31,268 nt of DNA, taken from an uncultured Collinsella sp. (GTDB lineage Bacteria; Actinomycetota; Coriobacteriia; Coriobacteriales; Coriobacteriaceae). This document shows, one piece after another, positions 24,203 through 31,268 of the stretch (the first letter of the stretch is position 1; each line of letters begins with the position of its first letter). Location: assembly GCA_900550785.1 (NCBI GenBank), contig URTL01000007.1, positions 1-31,268 on the forward strand. Reading direction: 5' to 3'. The notes under the pieces are model-generated. The model was not told the origin of the DNA. It was given only the letters and a program-made list of their open reading frames with translations, and searched no databases. The position numbers and the translations under genes were made by a program.

Positions 24203-24841
24203 TTAGAACTCCGCAAATTCGGGAGCGCCGACCTCAATCTCCTCGCGCCCTGCCATAAGCTCGCGCATTTTAGCGCAAAACGGCTCCTGCTCCCCCGCCT
24301 TAAACACCAAATGAATCGTCACGGTATCCGCGTAATCGGTATCCGAAACCTTGGCACCCGAATCCTGCGCCAAACGAAGCACCTGCTCATACTGCGGATA
24401 GGCCACATGCACGTCAACAGGCATGACACTCGTCATCTCGACAATCTGCCCGGCCTCCCGAGCCGCAGCCACCGCCGCCTGCGTCGCCGCGGTATAGGCG
24501 CGTACCAAGCCACCAGGCCCCAATAGCGTGCCACCAAAATAGCGCGTCACCACGCAGCAAACATTTTTGAACCCCGCGCCGCGCAGCACCTCGAGCGTCG
24601 GCATGCCGCTCGTGCGGCTCGGCTCACCGTCATCGCTTTGACGCTCGCGTCCATCGACCAAAATCCACGCGGGAACATTGTGTCGAGCGTCGTAATGACG
24701 TTTGCGAACGGTCTCGATAAAGGCATTCGCCTCATCCTCGGACTCAATATGGACCAGCTGGGCAATAAACCGGCTCTTGCGGTCAACGAACTCGCCCGTA
24801 GCCTCAATATTCGATTGCAAAGTAAAATAGCTGTCCAACAA
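24203..24841 (-). CDS. yigZ: YigZ/IMPACT family protein
   Basis: This 212-aa two-domain protein has an N-terminal UPF0029/IMPACT domain with FVDRKSRFIAQLVHI, the segment HYDARHNVPAWIL and SDDGEPSRTSGMP, then VVTRYFGGTLLGPGGLVRAY; the C-terminal 65 residues correspond to the DUF1949 region. In eukaryotes IMPACT affects translation control; bacterial YigZ function is poorly defined. The start is TTG 24841, with GAGGGG 5-6 bases upstream; no ATG with a ribosome site was found. The stop lies just beyond the shared hairpin at 24157-24195. Confidence 0.88.
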   Translation of the reverse strand: MLDSYFTLQSNIEATGEFVDRKSRFIAQLVHIESEDEANAFIETVRKRHYDARHNVPAWILVDGRERQSDDGEPSRTSGMPTLEVLRGAGFKNVCCVVTRYFGGTLLGPGGLVRAYTAATQAAVAAAREAGQIVEMTSVMPVDVHVAYPQYEQVLRLAQDSGAKVSDTDYADTVTIHLVFKAGEQEPFCAKMRELMAGREEIEVGAPEFAEF

Positions 24842-24956
24842 AGCCCCTCAACAAAACTAAGCGCGGCAACAAACAGCCTCAATCATACGGCAAAGACAGC
24901 ACCGTTGACCTCGCCAACAAGAACGGAAACGCCAATGATACCGTCACCAACAGCGA

Positions 24957-25055
24957 GAACCCGTCAGCGCGAGCAAGGTGCCTTGAAAGACAAGGGCATT
25001 GACCTTATGGTCATGCCCGAAGGCTTGAAAGGCAGATTGCCGCGCTGACGGGTTC
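24957..25055. other. Structured intergenic segment beside rnpB, possible small RNA
   Basis: GAACCCGTCAGCGCG (24957-24971) is exactly complementary to 25041-25055, closing a 69-base interior. The interior can fold further: CCTTG-AAAGA-CAAGG (24981-24995) and GGGCAT(T)GACC-TTAT-GGTCATGCCC near 24994-25018, plus two TTGAAAG sequences. It lies between yigZ and the 3' end of rnpB. Strand and identity are unknown; no SRP, tmRNA or riboswitch signature was recognised. Confidence 0.45.
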
Positions 25056-25072
25056 GCAGCGTCAACAAAGTG

Positions 25073-25432
25073 CTGAGTGGGCCGATAAGCCGGGTTCTGT
25101 CGTGAACGGTCATTTATCTTGTCTGCACGTCACCATGCAGCTCCACGCACGCTACCCGAACGCGGACCGGGCCGGCCCATAACGTTCCTATTCGCGCTTG
25201 CTCCGGATGGGGCTTGCCAAGCCGCCGTGTTGCCACGACGCTGGTGGTCTCTTACACCACCGTTTCAGCTTTTCCCTTTACGCCTTGCGGCGCAGGTGGG
25301 AGTCTTCTTTTCTGCGGCGCTTTCCGTCGGATCACTCCGCCCGGCCGTTAGCCGGCATCCCGCCCTCTGGAGCCCGGACTTTCCTCACGCGTACTGCAAG
25401 CAGCACATCGCGCGACCGTCTGGCCCACTCAG
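25073..25432 (-). ncRNA. rnpB: RNase P RNA, bacterial type A
   Basis: This is the catalytic RNA that removes 5' leaders from pre-tRNAs. On the minus strand the 5' end GAGTGGGCC pairs with the 3' end GGCCCACTC to form P1. The conserved GAGGAAAGTCCGGGCTCC follows about 50 bases in, and further on come AGAGACCACCAGC, a GGCAAGCCCCA segment and the 3' universal region ACAGAACCCGGCTTATCGG. The length of about 360 nt is typical. Exact ends are inferred from P1 pairing. Confidence 0.96.
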
Positions 25433-25697
25433 CAGTGTAAAAGTGTAACACACCGTTGCCGCAGGCAATGGCACAACGCAAACGCTCGACACGATAAACC
25501 AAGAACCGCCATGCGCTACAATGATCCTGTCGATGGGCAACGTCGTCAGTCGAGACGCGACCGCGCTCCACACCCCTCCGTCTACTCGGTGTGTCCCCGC
25601 CTCCTCCCCGAGGCGGGATGTCGGCATTTTTCATGCACTGACAACCCAATAGCCTGTGGACAGCCCGGGCAGCATCGCGCACCTCAGCAGCAAATGC
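25433..25697. other. Intergenic region upstream of rnpB
   Basis: On the minus strand TACACT about 8-15 bases before the RNase P RNA start is a likely -10 box, with TTGCCT as a possible -35 (spacing only 15). On the plus strand CCCGCCTC-CTCCCC-GAGGCGGG (about 25602-25623) forms a strong hairpin with TTTTT about 12 bases later, and TACAAT lies about 90 bases upstream, so a short plus-strand transcript is conceivable. No protein gene is supported. Confidence 0.4.
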
Positions 25698-25732
25698 AAA
25701 AAAGGGACCCGTCCATTGCGGACGGATCCCTT
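25698..25732 (-). terminator. Intrinsic terminator of rpsA
   Basis: On the minus strand 25720-25732 pairs with 25702-25714 (12 of 13 positions; five-base loop), followed by a run of T (25698-25703). It lies 25 bases after the rpsA stop. Confidence 0.88.
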
Positions 25733-25756
25733 AAAACAAGTGATCGTCAAACCGAT

Positions 25757-26923
25757 TTACTCGGCGTCGGTCTCCTCGTCCTTCTTCTCGGAAGGCAGCG
25801 GGGTAACCTCGATCTCGACGCCCAAAGTCTCAGCAGCGGACTTCATGGACAGGGAGATACGACGACGGTCGAGATCGATCTCCATGACCTTGACCTGAAC
25901 CTTGTCGCCCACGTGGGTGACCTGAGAAGGCTGATCGACGTGCTTGTTGGCCATCTCGGAGATGTGCACCAGACCCTCGATGCCCTCGCCCAGGTCGACG
26001 AAAGCGCCGAACGGCACAAGCTTGGTCACAGTGCCCTCGACGATAGCGCCGACGGGGTACTTCTTGACCAGCGCGCGCCACGGATCCTCGGTGGTCTGCT
26101 TGAGACCCAGGGAGATGCGCTCGCGGTTGAGATCGACGTCGAGAACCTCGACCTCGACCTCCTGGCCGACCTTGACAACCTCGGAAGGATGGTTGACGTG
26201 GTTCCAGGAGAGCTCGGAGATGTGGATGAGGCCGTCGATACCGCCGAGGTCGACGAAGGCGCCGAAGTCGACGATGGAGGAAACGGTGCCCTGGAGACGC
26301 ATGCCAGACTTGAGCTTGGACAGAATCTCGGAGCGCTCGGCCTTACGGGACTCCTCGAGCACGACGCGACGGGAGAGGACGACGTTGTTGCGGTTGCGGT
26401 CCATCTCGATAACGCGGGCCTCGATGCGGGTGCCCATGTAGGAGGTGAGGTCCTTGACACGACGGAGGTCGACGAGGGAAGCGGGCAGGAAGCCACGCAG
26501 GCCGATGTCGAGGATCAGGCCGCCCTTGACAACCTCGATAACCTCGCCCTCGACATTCTCGCCGGAGTTGAACTTCTCCTCGATGCGGTTCCAAGCACGC
26601 TCGTACTCGGCACGCTTCTTGGACAGGACCAGACGACCGTCCTTGTCCTCCTTCTGGAGAACCAGAGCCTCGATGGGATCACCGAGTGCAACGATGTCTG
26701 CAGGGTTAGCGTCCTTGCGGATGGACAGCTCGCGGACCGGGATAACGCCCTCGGACTTGAATCCGATGTCAACGAGCACCTCGTCATGCTCGATCTTAAC
26801 GACAGTGCCGTTAACGAGATCGCCCTCATCAAAGTCGGTAATCGTACCGTCGATGAGGTTGTTCATCTCCTCCTCGTTGACATCGTCAAGAGAGAAAATG
26901 GACGAGTTCTGAATCTCACTCAA
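25757..26923 (-). CDS. rpsA: 30S ribosomal protein S1 (four S1 domains)
   Basis: This 388-aa protein binds mRNA and helps load it on the 30S subunit. Four S1 RNA-binding repeats are visible, at about residues 33-103, 121-185, 204-275 and 290-360; the latter two have the strong forms GTVSSIVDFGAFVDLGGIDGLIH and GTVTKLVPFGAFVDLGEGIEGLVH interrupted here only for description. Gram-negative S1 has six domains; four is usual in actinobacteria and related groups. The C-terminal tail is acidic (KKDEETDAE). The start is TTG 26923 (TTGAGTGAG), with AAAGGGG about 8 bases upstream. It is followed by a strong intrinsic terminator. Confidence 0.94.
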   Translation of the reverse strand: MSEIQNSSIFSLDDVNEEEMNNLIDGTITDFDEGDLVNGTVVKIEHDEVLVDIGFKSEGVIPVRELSIRKDANPADIVALGDPIEALVLQKEDKDGRLVLSKKRAEYERAWNRIEEKFNSGENVEGEVIEVVKGGLILDIGLRGFLPASLVDLRRVKDLTSYMGTRIEARVIEMDRNRNNVVLSRRVVLEESRKAERSEILSKLKSGMRLQGTVSSIVDFGAFVDLGGIDGLIHISELSWNHVNHPSEVVKVGQEVEVEVLDVDLNRERISLGLKQTTEDPWRALVKKYPVGAIVEGTVTKLVPFGAFVDLGEGIEGLVHISEMANKHVDQPSQVTHVGDKVQVKVMEIDLDRRRISLSMKSAAETLGVEIEVTPLPSEKKDEETDAE

Positions 26924-27238
26924 AGGTGGACCCCTTTCGAACTACGGGGCCCCGATTGCTAGGACCTACAGAAGGGTGCGACAAGCACACAACGTTTAGG
27001 AACACTCGGGAGCCGACAGATACTAATGTGACGCTTATGCAATCACGTTCGTATAGGTTACGGGGAAATGAGTTCGATTTCAAGCGTGAACTGCGATTTT
27101 TTACTCGTGTGGAGACTTTTTCGTAATCTTATGAACACACGTATCCGCAACTTGACGATAACCAGCCAGGCATTTGGCTTTGGGGTAAAGTATCCGGAGC
27201 CAACGACTCTAGATCAAATTTACGAGAAAGGTGCCCGC
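26924..27238. other. Divergent intergenic region between rpsA and the HAD gene
   Basis: These 315 bases must contain the leaders of rpsA (minus) and the HAD hydrolase gene (plus). The rpsA ribosome site AAAGGGG and the HAD site GAAAGG lie at the two ends. No convincing -35/-10 pair, riboswitch or small gene was found; the open plus-strand frame through 27068-27238 has no ribosome site. Confidence 0.5.
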
Positions 27239-27997
27239 GTGCTCAAAGCAGTCGTTTTCGATATGGACGAAACGCTTCTCAGCATCAACCTCAACGCGTT
27301 CATCCTTCGCTATTTTAAAGATGTCTCTTCGATGCTCGCGGATATCGGGCGCCGCAGCCGCGGTGGCACGATGGCACGCCTCGGCACCATCCTGGTCGAC
27401 CTCAACGCCAATCGCCGCAGCGGCACGGACAACCGCACCAATCTTGAGTTTTACCAAGAAGAGGTCGAGCGCCGATGCGGGATCCGCCTCTCCGATCCCC
27501 TCATCTACGAGGCGTTTACCTACTATGACCGCGAAGTTCTTCCGTACAAGAACGACGATGTCATTAACGCCCACGCCATGCCGGGCTCACACGCCGCGCT
27601 CCAGGCCGTACAGGACGCAGGGCTGCGTTGTGCGCTCTTTACCAACCCCAGCTTTCCCCAGGGGGCCATCGAGTGCCGCATGGGTTGGGGCGACCTGGCC
27701 GACGCTCCCTTTGAGCTCGTCACGCACATGGGAAACACCACCCGCTGCAAGCCCGCTGCCACCTACTATCTAGAGCAGCTTCAGGTGATGGGGCTCGAGC
27801 CGCACGAGGTCCTTATGGTGGGCAACGATCCCAAGCGCGACTTCCCCAGTCCCGCCTGCGGCATTCAAACTGCCTATGTTGGCCAGGGAAAACCCGGCCG
27901 AGCCACCTGGCGCGGAACCATGGAAGACTTCGCCCGCGACTTTAACGCCGTAGTAGAAGCCTTCTACGAGCACCAAATAGCCGACGAACTATCGTAG
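27239..27997 (+). CDS. HAD-superfamily hydrolase
   Basis: This 252-aa phosphatase-like protein has all HAD motifs: I, VVFDMDETLLS (residues 5-15, nucleophile first Asp); II, CALFTNPSFP; III, lysine in TTRCKPAATYYLEQL; and IV, LMVGNDPKRDF. A helical cap of about 90 residues sits between motifs I and II (type C1). The substrate is unknown. The start is GTG 27239, with GAAAGG about 7 bases upstream; the longer frame from 27068 has no ribosome site. It stands alone, divergent from rpsA, and is followed by a palindrome shared with the kinase region. Confidence 0.87.
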   Translation: MLKAVVFDMDETLLSINLNAFILRYFKDVSSMLADIGRRSRGGTMARLGTILVDLNANRRSGTDNRTNLEFYQEEVERRCGIRLSDPLIYEAFTYYDREVLPYKNDDVINAHAMPGSHAALQAVQDAGLRCALFTNPSFPQGAIECRMGWGDLADAPFELVTHMGNTTRCKPAATYYLEQLQVMGLEPHEVLMVGNDPKRDFPSPACGIQTAYVGQGKPGRATWRGTMEDFARDFNAVVEAFYEHQIADELS

Positions 27998-28016
27998 GCG
28001 CCAGAACATCTAGCGC

Positions 28017-28083
28017 AGTTGCGGTGAGATAGTTCCTGTTTGCCCCTCACCCGGGTAATTTTAGGAACTATCTCACCGCAACT
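28017..28083. repeat. 21-bp perfect palindromic hairpin (family A, copy 2)
   Basis: 28017-28037 is exactly complementary to 28063-28083, with a 25-base loop. The arm begins AGTTGCGGTGAGATAG against AGTTGCGGTGAAATAG in the hairpin at 19447, and the opposite arm has changed to match. It lies between the convergent HAD and cysteine desulfidase genes. Confidence 0.85.
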
Positions 28084-28089
28084 TAATAT

Positions 28090-29406
28090 CTAGCAGACCT
28101 GGGTTTTGCCGATCATGATGTTGAGGATCTCGACGTCGGTGTCCTTCATGCCCACGCGGCCTACGTAGCCCATACTGGCGATCGTCTGCTCAACGGTATC
28201 TTGGATCAGGCCCTCGCCGGCGCGGAAGCCGCGGCCTTGCATGGCCATATCGTGGCCCAGAATCGCCGCATCGACGGCAGCCGAGATCTTGGCGGCACAG
28301 CTCGCCTTGGCGCCGTCGCACACGATGCCGCCCACGTTGCCAAGCGTATTCGAGACCGTCGCGCCAATCTGTTCGCGCGTGCCACCGCACAGCCAGGTAA
28401 TCGCAGCGCCGGCGCCGCACGCAGCGCAAATAGCACCGCAAAACGCCGAGAGCGCACCAATATAGCTCTTGATATGCACGGCGATAAGATCGGACAGCAT
28501 CACGGCGCGCACCAGGCGCTCGTGGTCGCAACGCAGGTACTCGGCATACTCCATGACGGGCAATGCGCAGGTAATGCCCTGATTGCCCGAGCCGCACACA
28601 ATGGCGACCGGCAGCGCGCAACCGTTCATGCGGGCGTCGGACCCGGCGGCCGCACGGGCGCGGGCACGGCAGGCGACGTCATCGGCACGAGCACCCAGCA
28701 GCGTGCGGCCCACCTCGGCGCCCCAAGCGTGCGCGAGGCCCTCAGCACTGATCGCGCCATTCAGCTCAATCTGACGCTCAACGGCAGCGCGGGCGTCCTC
28801 AATGTCACCATCCTCGATAAAGTCGATGATGGTCTCGATCGACATGGGCGTGTCGGCGTTATCTGCCGCACGCTCGGCCACCACGCGCTCGGCGCAGGCG
28901 GCGCACTCCGCCGACTTGCCGCATACCGGAATACCGTCGAGCGTATGGCACGTGACATTAGTGTGGTGATCGGTAATCTCGACGACCGCGGTATGGCCCC
29001 CGGCCGTCGCAGTCACCTTGATGTAGAGGTTGGGCACACCCTCGACAAGCGACACATCGCAGTAGCCGGCGTCGGCGAGGAGCTCGGCCACGCGAGCGCG
29101 GTCTTCATCGTTAACGCTCTCGAGCACCTCGAGCGCGCTCTTAGCGTCGCCGCCCACGGCACCCAGCACGGCCGCGGCCTCAATACCGTGCATACCGCCC
29201 GAGTTGGGCACGGTCACGCTCTTGACGTTCTTGATGATGTTGCCCGAGCAGGCAACGTCCATATGATCGGGTTCGCAACCGAGCGTCTGGCTCGCCAGCG
29301 CCGCTGCATAGGCAACGGCAATGGGCTCGGTGCAGCCGAGTGCACAGACAAGTTCGCGGTTTAAAACATCGCAAAACGCGGCATCACGGATGGAATCGGT
29401 GGGCAT
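28090..29406 (-). CDS. L-cysteine desulfidase family protein (CyuA/YhaM, UPF0597)
   Basis: This 438-aa cytoplasmic protein of the serine-dehydratase-alpha-like family probably degrades L-cysteine to pyruvate, ammonia and sulfide with a 4Fe-4S cluster. Evidence: ALGCTEPIAVAYAAA (residues about 22-36), NIIKNVKSVTVPNSGGMHGIEAA-like N-terminal region, CGSGNQGITCALPV, and GGIVCDGAKASCAAKISAAVDAA with conserved cysteines near the C terminus. The protein is unusually cysteine-rich. The start is ATG 29406, with AGGAGA 5-7 bases upstream. It is divergent from rpiB and followed by the palindrome at 28017. Serine as alternative substrate cannot be excluded. Confidence 0.88.
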   Translation of the reverse strand: MPTDSIRDAAFCDVLNRELVCALGCTEPIAVAYAAALASQTLGCEPDHMDVACSGNIIKNVKSVTVPNSGGMHGIEAAAVLGAVGGDAKSALEVLESVNDEDRARVAELLADAGYCDVSLVEGVPNLYIKVTATAGGHTAVVEITDHHTNVTCHTLDGIPVCGKSAECAACAERVVAERAADNADTPMSIETIIDFIEDGDIEDARAAVERQIELNGAISAEGLAHAWGAEVGRTLLGARADDVACRARARAAAGSDARMNGCALPVAIVCGSGNQGITCALPVMEYAEYLRCDHERLVRAVMLSDLIAVHIKSYIGALSAFCGAICAACGAGAAITWLCGGTREQIGATVSNTLGNVGGIVCDGAKASCAAKISAAVDAAILGHDMAMQGRGFRAGEGLIQDTVEQTIASMGYVGRVGMKDTDVEILNIMIGKTQVC

Positions 29407-29676
29407 AGGTATCTCCTGCTTGCATAACGGGCTGGGCTCTCAAAAAAGTTAGCTCCTTTATTTGATAACAATGCATCAAAAACCGCAACCATGGTTCCGG
29501 CGGACGGCGCTCAAGCACAAACTGACAGCATTCATTCATGAGAAGCCGGTCTTGTTGCATGCTAAAGCGTTTGACCAAAAAACGCCCGAGCGTTTACACA
29601 AAAGTCGCGCTATCATGCAGTCGAACGCGGTAAAACCTTTAGCAATTCCGCCGCACGGACCAGAGAGGAACCACTC
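29407..29676. other. Divergent intergenic region between the desulfidase gene and rpiB
   Basis: It contains an inverted repeat TTTGAT (29461-29466) / ATCAAA (29475-29480) about 55-75 bases from the desulfidase start, a possible operator. Toward rpiB, TTGACC (29571-29576) followed after 17 bases by TTACAC is a weak promoter candidate. No small gene is supported. Confidence 0.35.
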
Positions 29677-30150
29677 ATGAAGATTGGTATCGGCAACGAC
29701 CATGCCGCCGTCGAGCTCAAGAACATCATCTCCGAGCACCTGAAGGAGCGCGGCTGTGAGGTCGTGAACTTTGGCACCGACACCTCCGAGAGCTTTGATT
29801 ACCCCATCGCCGGCTACAAGGTGGGCAAGGCCGTAGCCAACGGCGACGTCGATCTGGGCATCCTGATCTGCGGTACCGGCGTCGGCATCAGCCTGGCCGC
29901 CAACAAGGTCGAGGGCGTACGCGCCGTCGTCTGCTCCGAGCCCTTCAGCGCCAAGCTCTCCCGCATGCACAACAACACCAACGTGCTTGCCTTTGGCGCC
30001 CGCGTCGTGGGCTCCGAGCTCGCCAAGATGATCGTCGACGAGTGGCTCGACGCCGAGTTTGAGGGTGGTCGCCACGAGCGTCGCGTTAACCTCCTCAACG
30101 AGATTGACCACACGCGCGGCCTCAAGGTCGTCGCGCACGGCCGTGTATGA
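29677..30150 (+). CDS. rpiB: Ribose-5-phosphate isomerase B, altered C terminus
   Basis: This 157-aa enzyme interconverts ribose 5-phosphate and ribulose 5-phosphate. It has the N-terminal GIGNDHAAVELK, DYPIAGYKVGKAV, the active-site segment GILICGTGVGISLAANKV with the catalytic cysteine, and NNTNVLAFGARVVG. The start is ATG 29677, with GAGAGGA about 7 bases upstream. After EGGRHERRVNLLNEID, where RpiB normally ends, the frame continues for about a dozen codons into sequence that is the antisense of a prfA fragment, and stops there. Activity is probably kept, since the tail is peripheral. The tail appears to result from a rearrangement. Confidence 0.9.
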   Translation: MKIGIGNDHAAVELKNIISEHLKERGCEVVNFGTDTSESFDYPIAGYKVGKAVANGDVDLGILICGTGVGISLAANKVEGVRAVVCSEPFSAKLSRMHNNTNVLAFGARVVGSELAKMIVDEWLDAEFEGGRHERRVNLLNEIDHTRGLKVVAHGRV

Positions 30151-30309
30151 CTGATACGCGGATACAATCGCGCCGAGTTCGGCATGACGACGACCCAGCT
30201 TGCGCATCTTATCGGGGTTCGTCACCACCTCGGGGCTCGCCATCTGCTGTTCGATGGATTGGTATTCCTCCAACGCGGTCTGTGCCGCGGGGAACTGCTC
30301 GACTGCCAT
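30110..30309 (-). pseudogene. prfA: Truncated 5' fragment of prfA (peptide chain release factor 1)
   Basis: From ATG 30309 the minus strand encodes about 66 residues matching the N-terminal domain of RF1: YQSIEQQMASPEVVTNPDKM, RKLGRRHAELGAIVSAYQSY, then TAVRDDLEAA. The match then stops inside rpiB; downstream codons are only the antisense of rpiB. The GGQ and codon-recognition domains are absent, so it cannot be a working release factor. GGAAGG lies about 10 bases before the ATG. prfA commonly follows rpmE, as here. RF1 is normally essential, so an intact copy should exist elsewhere, or the junction is an assembly artefact. Confidence 0.75.
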
Positions 30310-30385
30310 GTCTGGCTTGTCCTTCCGGATAGTAACAACGGTCGGCACCGCGTCATCATCGCTGTCGCGACGCCATTACAGATAC

Positions 30386-30445
30386 AAAAACGCCAGTCCC
30401 CCGAGCGGGTGCGCCGAAGCGCGCCCAACCCGTGCGGGACTGGCG
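30386..30445 (-). terminator. Intrinsic terminator of rpmE
   Basis: On the minus strand 30436-30445 pairs with 30391-30400 (CGCCAGTCCC/GGGACTGGCG), with an inner CGGGT/ACCCG stem, followed by TTTTT (30386-30390). It separates rpmE from the prfA fragment. Confidence 0.85.
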
Positions 30446-30454
30446 TCAGATACG

Positions 30455-30667
30455 CTACTTGGTCTTCTTGCCGTAACGCTTCTCGAAGCGAGCGACGCGG
30501 CCACCGGTGTCCAGAATCTTCTGCTTGCCGGTGTAGAAGGGGTGGCACTTCGAGCACACGTCGACCGTCATGTGGTCGCCCTTGTAGGTGGAACGAGTGA
30601 CGAAGGTGTTGCCGCATGAGCACAGGACTTCAACGGCATGATAATCAGGATGGATACCCTGCTGCAT
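30455..30667 (-). CDS. rpmE: 50S ribosomal protein L31, zinc-binding type
   Basis: This 70-aa protein of the large subunit begins MQQGIHPDYHAVEVLCSCG. It has two cysteine pairs, LCSCGN and VCSKCHPFYTG, which bind zinc, so it is the C+ form rather than the zinc-independent paralogue. The tail is basic (RYGKKTK). The start is ATG 30667, with AGGAGA about 8 bases upstream. It is followed by its own strong terminator. The position immediately before prfA matches the usual order in this group, supporting the reading of the next fragment as a prfA remnant. Confidence 0.96.
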   Translation of the reverse strand: MQQGIHPDYHAVEVLCSCGNTFVTRSTYKGDHMTVDVCSKCHPFYTGKQKILDTGGRVARFEKRYGKKTK

Positions 30668-30768
30668 GGTTTTGTCTCCTAGGGGATTCGGGGGACCCGG
30701 GTCGCCGCGCCCCGATGGCTGGCGTGAACCGGAACCTACGGAAGTATACGCCGAGGCATGGATTTCAG

Positions 30769-30842
30769 TGGGGCCGCAGGGGCTTGAACCCTGGACCGGC
30801 GGATTATGAGTCCGATGCTCTAACCGACTGAGCTACAGCCCC
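30769..30842 (-). tRNA. tRNA with CAU anticodon, probably elongator tRNA-Met
   Basis: A 74-nt cloverleaf without encoded CCA: acceptor GGGGCTG/CGGCCCC (one G-U pair), D arm GCTC/GAGC, anticodon loop CTCATAA with CAT at 30808-30806, T arm CAGGG-TTCAAGC-CCCTG, discriminator A. The top pair of the anticodon stem is a T-C mismatch. The G-C-rich acceptor argues against initiator tRNA; tRNA-Ile2 with lysidine cannot be fully excluded. A 6-bp hairpin (30845-30862) lies directly upstream. Confidence 0.93.
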
Positions 30843-30980
30843 ACGTTGGCGAATAGGCCAACCGTACTATTGTATAGCAGACCATCGGACTTGCGACACC
30901 CTCCCAGCCGTCCATCGTCTGCCACGGCTATCATGTCGGCAGGCCGGCAATCGGGCCGGGACACGCGGAAAGGAACGCAC

Positions 30981-31268
30981 ATGCGCATTGCGGTACCGCT
31001 GCCCGGCACGATGTGGGCGTTCGACGTCATCTCCATCATCCAGATCTTCGACGACGATTCCGTCATGTACGGCTCGCCCGACCGTCCGGTCATCGACTTC
31101 ATCGCGAATGCAAGCTCCAAGGCACTCGACCACGGCATGTCCATCGCCACCACCGCGCTGCGCGACTACCACGAGAAACCTGATCTGATCATCATCCCCG
31201 GTTTCGCCAACCCGCATGAGATCGCCACCGACAGGCGCACCAGGGACGCCAAGGCACGGCTGGTCACA
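30981..31268 (+). CDS. DJ-1/PfpI-domain protein, GlxA-like regulator, 3' end beyond window
   Basis: The first 96 codons are visible and remain open at the window edge. The start MRIAVPLPGTMWAFDVISI and the strand-turn DLIIIPGFANPHEI match the DJ-1/PfpI-like domain found at the N terminus of GlxA-type AraC-family transcriptional activators. A C-terminal AraC DNA-binding domain is expected but lies outside the window, so the alternative of a stand-alone DJ-1-like protein remains open. The start is ATG 30981, with AAAGGA 6 bases upstream. It is divergent from the tRNA and rpmE. Confidence 0.75.
   Translation, partial: MRIAVPLPGTMWAFDVISIIQIFDDDSVMYGSPDRPVIDFIANASSKALDHGMSIATTALRDYHEKPDLIIIPGFANPHEIATDRRTRDAKARLVT

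Noticed and set aside
24638..25048. 136-codon plus-strand frame crossing yigZ and the structured segment
   Set aside because: It overlaps yigZ in antisense, has no ribosome site, and the translation has no coding character.
25511..26962. 483-codon plus-strand frame opposite rpsA
   Set aside because: It mirrors the S1 repeats on the other strand; the S1 protein is unmistakable and has its own ribosome site and terminator.
29536..30348. 270-codon minus-strand frame as one intact gene
   Set aside because: Only its first 66 codons after ATG 30309 resemble RF1; the rest is the antisense of rpiB.
1..31268. CRISPR array, prophage or insertion sequence
   Set aside because: No regularly spaced direct repeats, integrase or transposase genes were found; the only large direct repeat is inside the LRR gene.

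Overview
The window looks like chromosome of a gut Coriobacteriia actinobacterium, most likely Collinsella or a close relative. This is inferred from gene content (anaerobic Fe-S reductases, selenium and molybdenum metabolism, BspA-type surface protein), roughly 60% GC, GTG/TTG starts and strong Shine-Dalgarno sites; no 16S gene is present. Most genes lie on the minus strand.

Region by region. 1-4036 (-): 3'-truncated gene for a very large secreted leucine-rich-repeat surface protein made of two tandem 387-codon units. 4164-11209 (-): one co-directional block read right to left: a promoter with an operator-like inverted repeat, a leader with a 22-codon ORF, two paralogous double-cubane/2-hydroxyacyl-CoA-dehydratase-like proteins, their ATP-dependent activase, then selD, yedF, a DUF3343 gene and a cysteine desulfurase. 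SelD is itself a selenoprotein: its true start lies upstream of an in-frame TGA at the catalytic position, and ordinary ORF calling truncates it. Each reductase gene is followed by a copy of the same folded roughly 100-nt element. 11343-16759 (-): modC, modB (with a large extracytoplasmic N-terminal domain), modA, mog/moaB and moeA, so molybdate uptake and molybdenum-cofactor assembly sit beside the selenium genes. 16970-19440 (+): ClC-family channel/transporter and a lipid kinase. 19526-23457 (-): small GGQ release-factor-like protein, xpt, MFS exporter and metY. 23689-24135 (+): C_GCAxxG_C_C protein. 24203-26923 (-): YigZ, a structured intergenic segment, RNase P RNA and ribosomal protein S1. 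27239-27997 (+): HAD phosphatase. 28090-29406 (-): L-cysteine desulfidase-like protein. 29677-30150 (+): rpiB, whose 3' end runs into a truncated antisense prfA fragment. 30455-30842 (-): rpmE and a CAU tRNA. 30981-end (+): start of a DJ-1/PfpI-type (GlxA-like) protein.

How the genes fit together: the cysteine desulfurase, DUF3343 protein, YedF and SelD form the recognised selenium-mobilising set, and a Sec-containing SelD implies that Sec decoding (SelA/SelB/SelC) exists elsewhere in the genome. ModABC, Mog and MoeA supply molybdenum cofactor. The most unusual part is the activase plus two six-cysteine reductase-like proteins placed upstream of selD in the same direction, with their own regulatory region and duplicated RNA-like elements. 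Their substrate is unknown. A role in low-potential reduction linked to selenium chemistry is a hypothesis only.
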